NCBI RefSeq assembly: GCF_003148475.1
Contig: NZ_QGGG01000016.1
Span: forward strand, 43,063-107,062
Length of the DNA: 64,000 nt
Source of the DNA: Pseudaminobacter salicylatoxidans
GTDB lineage: Bacteria > Pseudomonadota > Alphaproteobacteria > Rhizobiales > Rhizobiaceae
Reading direction: 5' to 3'
Within the stretch, counting starts at the first letter, position 1. Each line of letters starts with the position of its first letter. The position numbers and the translations under genes are program-made. Below, in pieces: positions 8,852-17,070 of this stretch. The notes beneath the pieces are model-generated. The model saw only the letters and a program-made list of their open reading frames with translations. It was not told the DNA's origin and did not search any database.

Positions 8852-9490
8852 ATGACACCGAAAGCCGTATACTGGGACATGGACGGGACGCTGATCGACA
8901 GCGAGCCGCTGCACGAGAAGGCGTTGCGGACGGTGCTAACGAGCCTCGGCATCACCCCGCCGCCGGATCTGCACGACCGCGTCGTCGGCATCGCTGCCGT
9001 TCCCGTCTATGAGATGATGCGCGACGAACTCGGCCTGAAACTGTCCTTCGACGACTGGATCCTGCGCAAATATGTCTACTACATGGAGCATGTCGCCTCG
9101 CTGAAGCCGCGCGGCGGCGCAGTCGAGGTCTATCGCGACCTGTGGGCGCAGGGCACGCCGCAGGCGGTGGTGTCGAACTCCGACCGGCTGATCGTGGAGG
9201 CCAATCTGCGCGTTATCGGCATCGATAGGCCGGGCATGAAGAGCGTCACCCGCAACGATGTACGTCTGGGCAAGCCCGACCCCGAGCCGTTCCTGCGCGC
9301 GGCCTGGCTCACCGGTGTCGATCCGGCCGAGACCTTTGTTGTCGAGGACAGCCATGCCGGCGCCACCGCAGGGGTCGCCGCCGGCATGAACACGCTGTTC
9401 TGGCCACAGCAGCCGGGCGACGAGGCCCCCGCCGGGGCAATCCTCGTCTCCAGCCTGGAAGAGCTGCGCGGTCATCTCAGGCTGGACTGA
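8852..9490 (+). CDS. HAD-superfamily phosphatase, beta-phosphoglucomutase/GPH-like
   Basis: A 212-residue HAD hydrolase. Motif I WDMDGTLIDSE gives nucleophile D9 and acid/base D11, motif II is VVSNSD near residue 108, motif III GKPDPEPF has its Lys near 141, and motif IV VVEDSHAG is near 165. A helical cap (about 15-85) makes it a C1-cap member, like phosphoglycolate phosphatase, beta-phosphoglucomutase and YniC-type sugar phosphatases. EDSHAG is most typical of the latter two, but the substrate is unknown. It lies 45 bp downstream of ybgC on the same strand and is probably co-transcribed. Confidence 0.88.
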   Translation: MTPKAVYWDMDGTLIDSEPLHEKALRTVLTSLGITPPPDLHDRVVGIAAVPVYEMMRDELGLKLSFDDWILRKYVYYMEHVASLKPRGGAVEVYRDLWAQGTPQAVVSNSDRLIVEANLRVIGIDRPGMKSVTRNDVRLGKPDPEPFLRAAWLTGVDPAETFVVEDSHAGATAGVAAGMNTLFWPQQPGDEAPAGAILVSSLEELRGHLRLD

Positions 9491-9516
9491 CTGGAGGGGG
9501 CGGCAAGCCGAGCCCG

Positions 9517-10284
9517 TCAGTTGCGATAGGCCGGCTCCTGCTCGTCGAGGATCGCCTTCAGTTCGGCCAGATGCTGTTCGGCCTGGCCGGGATAATCGTC
9601 CAGCTCGCTGGCGGTTTTTTCGGCGACCTCATCGGACAGCGTGCGCAATGGCTGGCCGGTCCACAGTGCCTTGATGTAGGTTTCCGCGGCGCGCTCGAAA
9701 TAATAGAGCTGGTTGAAGGCCTCGGCGACGGTCTTGCCGATGACCATCACGCCATGGTTGCCCATCACCATCACCCGGACCTTGGGATCGGCGAGAAGTT
9801 TCGAGCAGCGCTCGCCTTCTTCCTCGAAGGCGAGGCCGCCATAGTGCGCGTCCACCACATGGCGGTTGAAGAACATCGCCGAGTTCTGGTCGATCGGCGG
9901 CAGGCGCGAATCGGCCAGCGAAGCGAGCACCGTGGCGTGAATGGAATGCACATGCAGCGCGCAGCGCGCATGCGGGCAGTTGCGGTGGATGGCGCCATGC
10001 AGCCCCCAGGCGGTCGGATCGGGCGCGCCCGGACGGTTCATCGTCTCGGGATCGTTGGCGTCGATCAGCAGCATGTCGCTCGCCTTGATGCGCGAAAAAT
10101 GCATCTGGTTGGGGTTCATCAGGAACTGCGTGCCGTCGTCGTTGACGGCGAGCGAGAAATGGTTGGCCACCGCCTCGTGCATGTTCAGCCGCGCCGTCCA
10201 GCGAAAGGCGCAGGCGAGATCGACGCGCTCCTCATAGAAGGGCAGGTTGCTGCGGGTCTTGGCTGACAGTTGCGCGACGCTCAT
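9517..10284 (-). CDS. Class II aldolase/adducin-family protein
   Basis: A 255-residue protein of the class II aldolase/adducin fold, which includes L-fuculose-phosphate aldolase, ribulose-5-phosphate 4-epimerase and various decarboxylases. The metal-binding histidine pair sits in CALHVHSIHAT and a further His in MVMGNHGVMV. ATG 10284 is chosen because AGGGGAGG lies just upstream; a longer reading frame to 10377 has no ribosome site. The family usually acts on small sugar phosphates or hydroxy acids, and stand-alone proteins of this length with the N-terminal LACAFRWTARLNMHEAVANH are widespread and uncharacterised. No pathway neighbours are present. Confidence 0.85.
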   Translation of the reverse strand: MSVAQLSAKTRSNLPFYEERVDLACAFRWTARLNMHEAVANHFSLAVNDDGTQFLMNPNQMHFSRIKASDMLLIDANDPETMNRPGAPDPTAWGLHGAIHRNCPHARCALHVHSIHATVLASLADSRLPPIDQNSAMFFNRHVVDAHYGGLAFEEEGERCSKLLADPKVRVMVMGNHGVMVIGKTVAEAFNQLYYFERAAETYIKALWTGQPLRTLSDEVAEKTASELDDYPGQAEQHLAELKAILDEQEPAYRN

Positions 10285-10369
10285 GGTTCCTCCCCTTGGT
10301 CGTCTGGTCTCGGTAGTATCGAGGATGCCCTGCCGGCTGCCCGGCGGCAACCGTATTCGCGCCTGTGGC

Positions 10370-10963
10370 TCATGCAATGGTGTCGAACAGGCGCAGGATC
10401 CAGGAAATCTGGTAGATCAGCGCCGCCGCCACGAACAGCATGTGGAATGTCCTGTTGGTGGTGAAGATCGCAGCGATGCAGAGCACGAGAAAGACCGGCG
10501 TGCGGATCAGATATTCGTGGCCGAAATGGGCGAAGTGCTCGCGGCCTTTCAGCAGTGTGTCGATGATGTCGAGCACGAAGGTGGCAGCCAGCAGGCCGAA
10601 AAACCACACCCGTCGCGATATGAAGAAATCCTCGTAGCTCTTGTAGTCCAGCATGCTGTCGGGAAACAGCAGCGCGCACATGAGGAACAGCGTCGTCGAA
10701 TAGAAGATCAGGAAGAGGTATTTGCCGAAGGTCCAGCTATCGATGTGGAACAGGCCGAATTCCCACCACCAGAAATGCACCAGCATCAGGAACACCATGC
10801 CGACCCAGGCGAGGTGCACGGGGTAGAGCGCATAGCCGCGTGGATGCTGGACGATGCGCGCGATGCCGGACAGGAGCCGGGTGAGGCCCAGACCCACCAC
10901 CATGCCCATGACGATACGGATATGCGGAAAAATTTCCGCGGCGCTGTGAGTGGCCTGATCCAT
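10370..10963 (-). CDS. Conserved multi-pass membrane protein of unknown function
   Basis: A 197-residue protein with about six hydrophobic helices, rich in Trp and Phe (HFWWWEFGLF). I do not recognise a named family, though the composition is that of a real inner-membrane protein. MDQATHSAAEIFPHIRIVMG is taken as the N-terminus; the frame stays open upstream to 11215, but that part would cross the peroxiredoxin terminator and reads as shuffled basic sequence. No strong ribosome site precedes the ATG. It follows the peroxiredoxin gene on the same strand after a terminator, so it is probably transcribed separately. Confidence 0.65.
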   Translation of the reverse strand: MDQATHSAAEIFPHIRIVMGMVVGLGLTRLLSGIARIVQHPRGYALYPVHLAWVGMVFLMLVHFWWWEFGLFHIDSWTFGKYLFLIFYSTTLFLMCALLFPDSMLDYKSYEDFFISRRVWFFGLLAATFVLDIIDTLLKGREHFAHFGHEYLIRTPVFLVLCIAAIFTTNRTFHMLFVAAALIYQISWILRLFDTIA

Positions 10964-11025
10964 GGAAACTGCTACGTCATCAAATGGTTGCTTCCGCAAG
11001 GGTAGGGCATGCGCCGCCGCGTGGC

Positions 11026-11060
11026 AAAGAAAAACCCCGGCGCGAGGATCGCGGCCGGGG
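11026..11060 (-). terminator. Rho-independent terminator of the peroxiredoxin gene
   Basis: On the minus strand GCGGCCGGGG's partner arms, CCCCGGC and GCCGGGG (plus-strand 11054-11060 and 11035-11041), form a 7-bp GC stem. It is followed by a run of five U residues (plus-strand A tract 11030-11034) and further U-rich sequence. It lies 41 bases beyond the peroxiredoxin stop codon. Confidence 0.8.
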
Positions 11061-11100
11061 TCGGGTGTCAGCCTGGGGCCTCGGCCCTGGCGTCGATGGA

Positions 11101-11646
11101 TCAGGCGGCCGCGGCGACGTCGCCCTTCTTGACGGCTTCGAGAATGTTCTGCGGCGAGGAGACGCCATAGGGGTCGGTCTCGCAATTGTCGGAGTAGCCC
11201 TCTTCCTCGAACCACTGCTCGACCACGCCGTCATTGATGACAGCGCCATAGCGCCACGAGCGCATGCCGAAGCCGAGATTGTCCTTGGCCACGAGCATGC
11301 CCATCTTGCGGGTGAACTCGCCCGAGCCGTCGGGGATCAGCTTGACGTTCTCGAGGTTCTGCGACTTGCCCCAGGCGTTCATGACGAAGGCGTCGTTGAC
11401 GGAAATGCAGTAGATCTCGTCCACGCCCTGTTCCTTGAACTCGCCATGCAGCTTCTCGAAGTCGGGGAGCTGGTAGGTTGAGCAGGTCGGGGTGAAGGCA
11501 CCCGGCAGCGAGAACAGAACGACGCGCTTGCCGCCGAAATAGTCGGCCGAGGTCTTGTCTTCCCAACGGAAGGGATTGGGGCCGCCAACCGACTCGTCGC
11601 GGACGCGCGTGCGGAAGGTCACGGAGGGAACTTTTTTCCCGAGCAT
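11101..11646 (-). CDS. Prx5-type (glutaredoxin/glutathione-dependent) peroxiredoxin
   Basis: A 181-residue thiol peroxidase of the AhpC-TSA/redoxin fold. The peroxidatic cysteine is C55 in LPGAFTPTCS, the exact Prx5-subfamily signature. Further cysteines near 80 and 154 could act as resolving residues, but hybrid Prx5 proteins of alphaproteobacteria usually rely on glutathione/glutaredoxin. Role: reduction of hydrogen peroxide and organic peroxides in the cytoplasm. ATG 11646 has AGGAG in the leader, so upstream in-frame codons are not needed. A GC-rich terminator follows. A possible OxyR-like element lies 67-103 bases before the start. Confidence 0.93.
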   Translation of the reverse strand: MLGKKVPSVTFRTRVRDESVGGPNPFRWEDKTSADYFGGKRVVLFSLPGAFTPTCSTYQLPDFEKLHGEFKEQGVDEIYCISVNDAFVMNAWGKSQNLENVKLIPDGSGEFTRKMGMLVAKDNLGFGMRSWRYGAVINDGVVEQWFEEEGYSDNCETDPYGVSSPQNILEAVKKGDVAAAA

Positions 11647-12028
11647 TGTCAAACTCCTCGAAAAGAATGAAGCAAGCCCGCGCCTTGTTAGGAGGAGCAA
11701 GGGGGTCTGCCAATAGGTTTTGTGCAGCGCGAAAATATCAATTGCCTATGGGCTGTCCAGCATTTGCGCCGTGGCATCAGGTCGCGGTCCACAAGCTTTC
11801 CGCGACTGGACCAGCAAAGTCCGAACCTAACCGCAGCCCCGGTTTTGCGCCCCTCGAAACGGCAGGCTGCAGGGTGCGCCGGAACCATGGCTGGCGGCTC
11901 TCTGGCCGGCTCGAAGTTCCTGCCGGGCGAAATGGTCACGGTCGGGGAACTTGACCCGACCCGCATCCGTTTGGTTCGTTAGGCGCTCAGCCACAGATTG
12001 CCAATCGACGATTCATGAGGACCAAGCG
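11647..12028. other. Intergenic region between divergent peroxiredoxin and exported-protein genes
   Basis: About 380 bp without a credible gene. It must hold the promoters of both flanking divergent genes. The outer half-sites ATAG (11713-11716) and CTAT (11746-11749) have the overall 37-base span of an OxyR four-half-site operator, but the inner half-sites match poorly. Nothing else stands out; short open frames here have no ribosome sites. Confidence 0.5.
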
Positions 12029-12517
12029 ATGCTGATTCCGATGACCCGCGACGCGAAATGGATGCATGTCGCCGCGGTGTGTGCTTTTCTTGCCGCCCCG
12101 ACACCCAACATGGCGCTGAATGCGCAAGGTCTGGAGAGCCAGAAGGCCATCGACACGATCATCGGCTCGGATGTGGAGGAAGAGGAGGTGCGCGCCGCCG
12201 ACGATTCCGACCGCATCGTGGCGGCGATCGAGAATGCGCTGGCCGCCAGCAGCGATGTACGCAAGACTTCCAGTCTCGAGAAGGTCGACATTGTCTTCCT
12301 GCCGGATGCGGCCGATAACGGTCTGCCGCCCCCCATCGATGCCGCGCTGAAGAAGCACGAGAAGGAAGTGGCCGACCTGCGCAAGGAACTGGAAGGCAAC
12401 GCCATGCTCTTCCACGCCATAGATTCGCGCTCGGTGCTGATGCGCGACGTTCTGGCCGTCGAGTTCGACGGCCAGAAAAGCGTCGTCATCTATGCCGCCG
12501 CCAAGCCTTCGAAATGA
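12029..12517 (+). CDS. Exported protein of unknown function
   Basis: A 162-residue protein with a probable N-terminal signal (about residues 10-32, WMHVAAVCAFLAAPTPNMALNA). The mature part is acidic and helical with a coiled-coil-like stretch (KKHEKEVADLRKELEG). It ends with a beta-rich segment (VLAVEFDGQKSVVIYAAAK). The start at 12029 is preceded by GAGGACC; the alternative ATG at 12041 is also possible. I do not recognise the family. It stands alone between the peroxiredoxin promoter region and the acyl-carrier operon, so context gives no function. Confidence 0.65.
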   Translation: MLIPMTRDAKWMHVAAVCAFLAAPTPNMALNAQGLESQKAIDTIIGSDVEEEEVRAADDSDRIVAAIENALAASSDVRKTSSLEKVDIVFLPDAADNGLPPPIDAALKKHEKEVADLRKELEGNAMLFHAIDSRSVLMRDVLAVEFDGQKSVVIYAAAKPSK

Positions 12518-12601
12518 CAGCGTTTGCCGTTTGAGCAAAGTGCGGGTCGGCGGGCTTTCCTCTTCTCCATTCAATGTAAGGGACGGTCGTGAGACATGCG
12601 G

Positions 12602-12630
12602 TTGCCTCGGGGCATTTCGCTTTCTATAGA
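12602..12630 (+). promoter_or_regulatory. Sigma70-like promoter for the NodFE-like operon
   Basis: TTGCCT at 12602-12607 and TATAGA at 12625-12630 are separated by 17 bases, predicting a start near 12637. The resulting leader of about 108 nt carries an inverted repeat ACGTTT (12705-12710) / AAACGT (12718-12723) shortly before the ribosome site GGGAAGGG. Confidence 0.5.
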
Positions 12631-12744
12631 TAAGAGCGGGGCCGCAAGATCGGCCGTGCCGTAACAATGCGGCCGGCCGCATTGAGCGAGCGAAGCGAAA
12701 AGCGACGTTTTGACGAGAAACGTTCAAGTCTTGGGAAGGGCCGC

Positions 12745-12999
12745 ATGGCAGATAAGCTTTCGCAGGAAATCATCGACAAGATCAGGGCCCATGCCGACAT
12801 GGAGGGCGGCGAGGTAACGCCGGAAACGGAACTCAATGCGCTCGGCATTCATTCGCTGGAACTCACCGAGATCATTTTCGATCTTGAGGAGGCCTATGGC
12901 ATCGAGATCGAGATGAACACGGTGGAAGCCTGGGGCAATCTCAAGAATGTCGGCGACATGGTCGCCGCCGTGCGCGAACTGATCGGCGCCAAAGCCTGA
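12745..12999 (+). CDS. NodF-like acyl carrier protein
   Basis: An 84-residue acyl carrier protein whose C-terminal half ([21 protein letters not shown]) closely resembles NodF, the specialised carrier used with NodE to make unusual fatty acids in rhizobia. The phosphopantetheine serine is S37, but the usual DSL motif reads HSL (GIHSLELTE), with His replacing the normally invariant Asp. The start at 12745 follows GGGAAGGG. It is separated by one base from the ketosynthase stop/start junction, so the pair is an operon. No other nodulation genes are nearby, so a role in a chromosomal lipid or lipopolysaccharide acyl chain is more likely than symbiosis. Confidence 0.82.
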   Translation: MADKLSQEIIDKIRAHADMEGGEVTPETELNALGIHSLELTEIIFDLEEAYGIEIEMNTVEAWGNLKNVGDMVAAVRELIGAKA

Positions 13000-13000
13000 G

Positions 13001-14212
13001 ATGGGCCGCTCGCGCGTCGTCATCACCGGTCTGGGCGGCCTTTGCGGCCTTGGCACCAGCGTTCGGGAAATCTGGGCGGCCATGCGCGCCGGCCGATCGA
13101 GCATCGGGGAAATCACCACCGCGCCGCTGCATGAGCTGAAGGTGCGGATCGGTGCGGAAATCAAGGAGCTTCCCGAGCACGGCCTTGAGAAAAAACGCCT
13201 CGTCACCATGGATCGCTACAGCCTGATCGCGATCCTCGCCGCCGGCGAGGCGCTGGCGCAGGCTGGCTTGAAGATCGACGAAAACAACGCTTCGCGCATC
13301 GGCGCGTCGGTCGGCACCGGTATTTTCGGGGCCGAAACCGTCGAGGAAAATTATCGCGGCCTTTTCATCGAAGGCCGCTCGCGCGCCAATGTCTTTGCCG
13401 TGCCGCGCATCATGCCCGGCGCACCTGCCGGACAGGTCAGCATGGAACACGGCCTGCGTGGGCCGGTCTTCGGCGTCACGTCGGCTTGCGCCTCCTCCAA
13501 CCACGCGATTGCGATCGCCGCCGACCAGCTTCGCCTTGGCCGGGCCGATGTCATGGTCGCCGGCGGCACGGATGCGCCGCTCTCCTATGGCGTGCTCAAG
13601 GGCTGGGAGGCGCTGCGCGCGCTGGCGCGCGAGACCTGCCGGCCGTTTTCGGCCGACCGCGACGGGCTGGTGATCGGCGAGGGTGCGGGCATGGCGGTGC
13701 TGGAAACCTATGAACACGCCACCGCGCGCGGCGCCACCATCCTGGCCGAACTCGCCGGCTCGGGCATGTCTGCCGACGCCACCGACATCGTCGCGCCCAC
13801 CGTGGAGGGGCCGGCCGCGGCGATGCGGGCCTGTCTGGCCGATGCCGGGCTGAAGCCGGAGGATGTCGACTACGTCAACGCCCACGGCACCGGCACCAAG
13901 GCCAATGACGAGATCGAGACGGCCGCGATCCGGCGCGTATTCGGCGCGCATGCCGACAGGCTTTCGGTCTCCTCCACCAAGTCGATGCATGCCCATTGCA
14001 TGGGCGCATCGGGCGCGCTGGAGATGATCGCCTGCGTGATGGCCATCCGCGAGGGGCTGGTGCCGCCAACGGCCAATTATCGCGAGAAAGATGCGGCCTG
14101 CGACCTCGACATCACGCCCAATGTCGCGCGCGAGCGTAAGGTTCGCGCCGCCATCAGCAATGGTTTCGCCTTTGGCGGCACCAACGCGGTGCTGGCGTTC
14201 CGCGCTGCCTGA
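13001..14212 (+). CDS. NodE-like beta-ketoacyl-ACP synthase
   Basis: A 403-residue condensing enzyme of the KAS II/FabF type. The catalytic triad is C163 (TSACASS), H295 (NAHGTGT) and H332 ([15 protein letters not shown]). The ATG is one base after the stop of the NodF-like carrier gene, indicating tight coupling. Together they resemble nodFE, which builds polyunsaturated or special acyl chains, but chromosomal nodFE-like pairs occur in non-nodulating Rhizobiales. A palindromic repeat follows directly and may end the transcript. The acyl substrate is unknown. Confidence 0.88.
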   Translation: MGRSRVVITGLGGLCGLGTSVREIWAAMRAGRSSIGEITTAPLHELKVRIGAEIKELPEHGLEKKRLVTMDRYSLIAILAAGEALAQAGLKIDENNASRIGASVGTGIFGAETVEENYRGLFIEGRSRANVFAVPRIMPGAPAGQVSMEHGLRGPVFGVTSACASSNHAIAIAADQLRLGRADVMVAGGTDAPLSYGVLKGWEALRALARETCRPFSADRDGLVIGEGAGMAVLETYEHATARGATILAELAGSGMSADATDIVAPTVEGPAAAMRACLADAGLKPEDVDYVNAHGTGTKANDEIETAAIRRVFGAHADRLSVSSTKSMHAHCMGASGALEMIACVMAIREGLVPPTANYREKDAACDLDITPNVARERKVRAAISNGFAFGGTNAVLAFRAA

Positions 14213-14218
14213 TTCCAG

Positions 14219-14318
14219 GAGCATGATCCCGAAAAGTGGAAACCGGCTTTCGGAAAAGATCATGCTCAAACAAATAGATAGTGTCTGATGACGATTGGAG
14301 GAAACGTCATCGGACACT
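14219..14318. repeat. Composite palindromic intergenic repeat, copy 1 (two hairpins)
   Basis: Hairpin A has arms GAGCATGATC (14219-14228) and GATCATGCTC (14258-14267). A linker AAACAAATAGATA follows, then hairpin B, AGTGTCTGATGACG / CGTCATCGGACACT (14280-14318, one G-T pair). The same layout recurs at 44213-44313, with partial copies at 23194, 33022 and 56823. Confidence 0.9.
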
Positions 14319-14421
14319 GGCGCCCTGGCACGGATGCGCGGCGCGACCTACATGAACCGCCCGGGAAGGCGCCTCGGCTGCAGTCCCGGACTTTCCTTCC
14401 AGGCATTTCCGGGGACGTTCC

Positions 14422-15126
14422 ATGACCGATCTTTCCACCTTTCCGATCACCAGCCGCTGGCCGGCGAAGCATCCCGACCGGCTGCAGCTTTATTCCTATC
14501 CCACGCCTAACGGCGTGAAGGTGTCGATTGCGCTGGAGGAGATCGGCCTCCCCTACGAGGCCCATGCCGTCAATATCGGCAAGGACGAGTCGTGGACCCC
14601 GGAGTTCCTGTCCCTCAACCCGAACGGCAAGATCCCGGCGATCCTCGATCCGAACGGCCCGGACGGCAAGCCGCTCGGCATGTTCGAATCCGGCGCGATC
14701 CTCGTCTATCTCGCCGACAAGACCGGCAAGCTGGTGCCGGCCGATGCCGCGCGCCGCTACGAGACCATCCAGTGGGTGTTCTTCCAGATGGCCAATGTCG
14801 GGCCGATGTTCGGGCAGGTCGGTTTCTTCCACAAATTCGCTGGCCGCAACATCGACGACAAGCGCCCGCTGCAACGCTATCGCGACGAATCCAGGCGCCT
14901 CATCGGCGTGCTCGACACGCGGCTGGAAGGCCGCCAGTGGATCATGGACGACGATTTCACCATCGCCGATGTCTCGCTGCTTGGCTGGACGCGCAACCTG
15001 ATCGGCTTTTATGAAGCGCGTGAGCTGGTCGGTTTCGACAATTTCAAAAACGTCGCCCGCTGGCTGGAGCAGGGGCTGGCACGGCCCGCCGTGCAGCGCG
15101 GACTGGAAATCCCGCCACGCGCCTGA
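14422..15126 (+). CDS. Glutathione S-transferase family protein (YfcG/YghU-like)
   Basis: A 234-residue two-domain GST. The N-terminal thioredoxin-like part (about 20-100) contains YSYPTPNGVKVSIALEEIGLPYE, SLNPNGKIPAI and ESGAILVYLA, which bind glutathione. The C-terminal helical domain has DFTIADVSLLGW. The TPNGVKV start and the NPNGKIPA loop are typical of the Nu-class (YfcG/YghU) proteins, which have disulfide-bond reductase activity. The substrate is unknown. The gene is single and convergent with the kinase gene; a perfect 8-bp hairpin lies between them. Confidence 0.9.
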   Translation: MTDLSTFPITSRWPAKHPDRLQLYSYPTPNGVKVSIALEEIGLPYEAHAVNIGKDESWTPEFLSLNPNGKIPAILDPNGPDGKPLGMFESGAILVYLADKTGKLVPADAARRYETIQWVFFQMANVGPMFGQVGFFHKFAGRNIDDKRPLQRYRDESRRLIGVLDTRLEGRQWIMDDDFTIADVSLLGWTRNLIGFYEARELVGFDNFKNVARWLEQGLARPAVQRGLEIPPRA

Positions 15127-15140
15127 CCTGAAGCACCGAG

Positions 15141-15158
15141 CCGGGAAGGTCTTCCCGG
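15141..15158. terminator. Perfect 8-bp hairpin between convergent genes
   Basis: CCGGGAAG (15141-15148), GT, and CTTCCCGG (15151-15158) form a palindrome between the convergent GST and kinase stops. It has no T tract on either side, so a terminator or mRNA-end-stabilising role is only suggested by position. Confidence 0.35.
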
Positions 15159-15189
15159 TTCGGCCGTGCATCGCAGGGGAGCCGCCCTC

Positions 15190-15822
15190 TCAGTCTTCGG
15201 TCATCAGCACGCTTCGCACCACCAGGTCGGCAGGGCGGCGTTTTTGCATGACGCGCTCGATATTGGGCAGGTCGTTGCCGGCGATCCAGTCGCGCGCCTC
15301 CTTGTCGCTCTTGCCGTGGTCGCGCCAGCGCTGCATCAGCCGGCGTTCCAGCTCGTTGCGCGGCAGGTCGAGATAGATGGCAAAGTCGAAGAAGGGCGAA
15401 AGCTCGTTCCACGGCGCCTCGTCGAGCAGCAGATAGTTGCCCTCGACCAGCACGAACTTCACCTCGCTGTCGATGACCGACGCCCCGGCGCGCGCCAGCT
15501 CCATATTGCGGTCGAAGACGGGCACGGCGATGTCCGGCTCCACGGATCGGATGCGCCTCAGCAGGGCGGCGAAGCCACGATAGTCGAAGGTTTCAGGCGC
15601 CCCCTTGCGCGCGCGCAAGCCCCGCTTGTGCAGCACGGCATCGTCGAAATGGAAACCGTCCATCGGCACCACGGCGGCGGAGCCTTCCGGAAACAGGCCG
15701 AGCAGTTTTTCGGAGAGGGTGGATTTTCCCGCGCCGGGCGCGCCGGCGATGGCGACAATGAAACGCCGGCCCTTGCCGGCGCGCTTGAAAATAGTTGCGG
15801 CGATGGTGGCAATCTCGGACAT
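15190..15822 (-). CDS. P-loop nucleoside/pantothenate kinase-like protein (FrcK/YggC-like)
   Basis: A 210-residue P-loop kinase. Walker A GAPGAGKST is at residues 27-35, PMDGFHFDD near 53 is a substrate-binding Asp motif of the uridine/pantothenate kinase family, and EGNYLLLDEAPW near 127 is the second conserved motif. Rhizobial FrcK, encoded beside the fructose ABC transporter, has this layout; here there is no transporter next door. It probably phosphorylates a small sugar or nucleoside, substrate unknown. It is convergent with the GST gene. Confidence 0.8.
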   Translation of the reverse strand: MSEIATIAATIFKRAGKGRRFIVAIAGAPGAGKSTLSEKLLGLFPEGSAAVVPMDGFHFDDAVLHKRGLRARKGAPETFDYRGFAALLRRIRSVEPDIAVPVFDRNMELARAGASVIDSEVKFVLVEGNYLLLDEAPWNELSPFFDFAIYLDLPRNELERRLMQRWRDHGKSDKEARDWIAGNDLPNIERVMQKRRPADLVVRSVLMTED

Positions 15823-16035
15823 CGAAACCCCCGTCTCTTTGTCGATGCATCTTGCGGCGGTGTCGGAAAAACTTCAAATCCCGAGCCTTACCCGTCACTG
15901 AAACTTAATGCGCGTTGCGCGTCCCGGTTCCGATGCGGACCCGGATGCGGCCTTAATGGAGCGGAAACCGGGATTGCGATAGGCTGGCGGCCGCTGTAGC
16001 CATAGCTCGATGGCATATGCGTCGAATTCAGCCGG

Positions 16036-17058
16036 GTGATGTCGTTGCGGATCGTTTTCTTCTCTCGTCTTTCGTTTGTTGCCAAGCTGGCGTGGGTGGT
16101 CCTTCTCGCGGGGCTGGCGGCGGCATGCTCCACCACGACCACGCTGAATTCGGTCAAGGTTCCGCAATCCGACTCGACCAAGCACGCCGCCATCGTGGTC
16201 GATGGCAGCAATGGGAGGGTGCTTTACCAGTCCAATGCCGAGGCGCGTCGCTATCCGGCGTCGCTGACCAAGATGATGACGCTCTACATGACCTTCGAGG
16301 CGATGGAGAGCGGCCGGCTGTCGAAGGCCACGCAAATCCCGGTTTCGGCCTACGCCGCCGCGCGGCCGCCGACGAAGATCGGTTTCCGCCCCGGCCAGTC
16401 GATTGACGTGGATTCGGCCGTCTATGCGCTTTGCACCAAATCGGCCAATGACGTTGCCGTGGCGCTGGGCGAGGCGCTGGGCGGAACCGAGGAGCGTTTC
16501 GCGCAGATGATGACCGTCAAGGCGCGCCAGCTCGGCATGCGCAGCACGGTGTTCCGCAATGCCTCCGGCCTGCCCGACGACCAGCAGGTCACCACCGCGC
16601 GCGACATGGCCCTGCTTGGCATGGCGCTGCGCAAGCGCTTTCCGCAGCATTTCAGCTATTTCTCCAGCCGCTCCTTCAGCTATCGCGGCAAGACCATCCG
16701 TGGTCACAACGACCTGCTCGGGCGCGTGCAGGGCGTGGACGGCATCAAGACTGGCTATATCCGTGCATCCGGCTTCAACATCGTCACCTCTGTCAGCACC
16801 GATGGCCGCAAGCTGGTGGTGGTGGTGATGGGCGGCGATACGGCCCGCAGCCGCAATGCCGAGGTGGAACAGCTCATCGAGCGCTATCTGCCGCAGGCGA
16901 GCCGGTCTGCCAGGCCGGTGGACGAAGCCCCCGCGTCGATACCGGTGGCTGCGTCCGCATCGACCACGCCATCGGAAACGTTGGGAATGCCCGCCGCGCC
17001 TCTGCCGGGAACGGCGCTGGTCGGTGTGCCCGCCCGCCCGGAAATGCCGGTCGAATAG
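16036..17058 (+). CDS. Serine-type D-Ala-D-Ala carboxypeptidase (DacF/PBP5-like), lipobox-containing
   Basis: A 340-residue penicillin-binding protein of the S11 peptidase family that trims peptidoglycan pentapeptides in the periplasm. The three active-site boxes are intact: S76-LT-K79 (SLTK), S136-A-N138 (SAN) and K238-TG (KTG). The N-terminus has a hydrophobic segment ending LAGLAAAC with C31, which reads as a lipoprotein signal and is unusual for PBP5 proteins, normally anchored by a C-terminal helix. Here the C-terminus is instead a Pro/Ala-rich tail (about 300-340). Start is GTG 16036 or the adjacent ATG 16039. It is convergent with the RND operon. Confidence 0.9.
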   Translation: MMSLRIVFFSRLSFVAKLAWVVLLAGLAAACSTTTTLNSVKVPQSDSTKHAAIVVDGSNGRVLYQSNAEARRYPASLTKMMTLYMTFEAMESGRLSKATQIPVSAYAAARPPTKIGFRPGQSIDVDSAVYALCTKSANDVAVALGEALGGTEERFAQMMTVKARQLGMRSTVFRNASGLPDDQQVTTARDMALLGMALRKRFPQHFSYFSSRSFSYRGKTIRGHNDLLGRVQGVDGIKTGYIRASGFNIVTSVSTDGRKLVVVVMGGDTARSRNAEVEQLIERYLPQASRSARPVDEAPASIPVAASASTTPSETLGMPAAPLPGTALVGVPARPEMPVE

Positions 17059-17070
17059 GTCGGGCCGCTC

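Noticed and set aside
10964..11215. N-terminal extension of the membrane protein upstream of 10963
   Set aside because: It would cross the peroxiredoxin terminator and reads as shuffled Arg-rich sequence.
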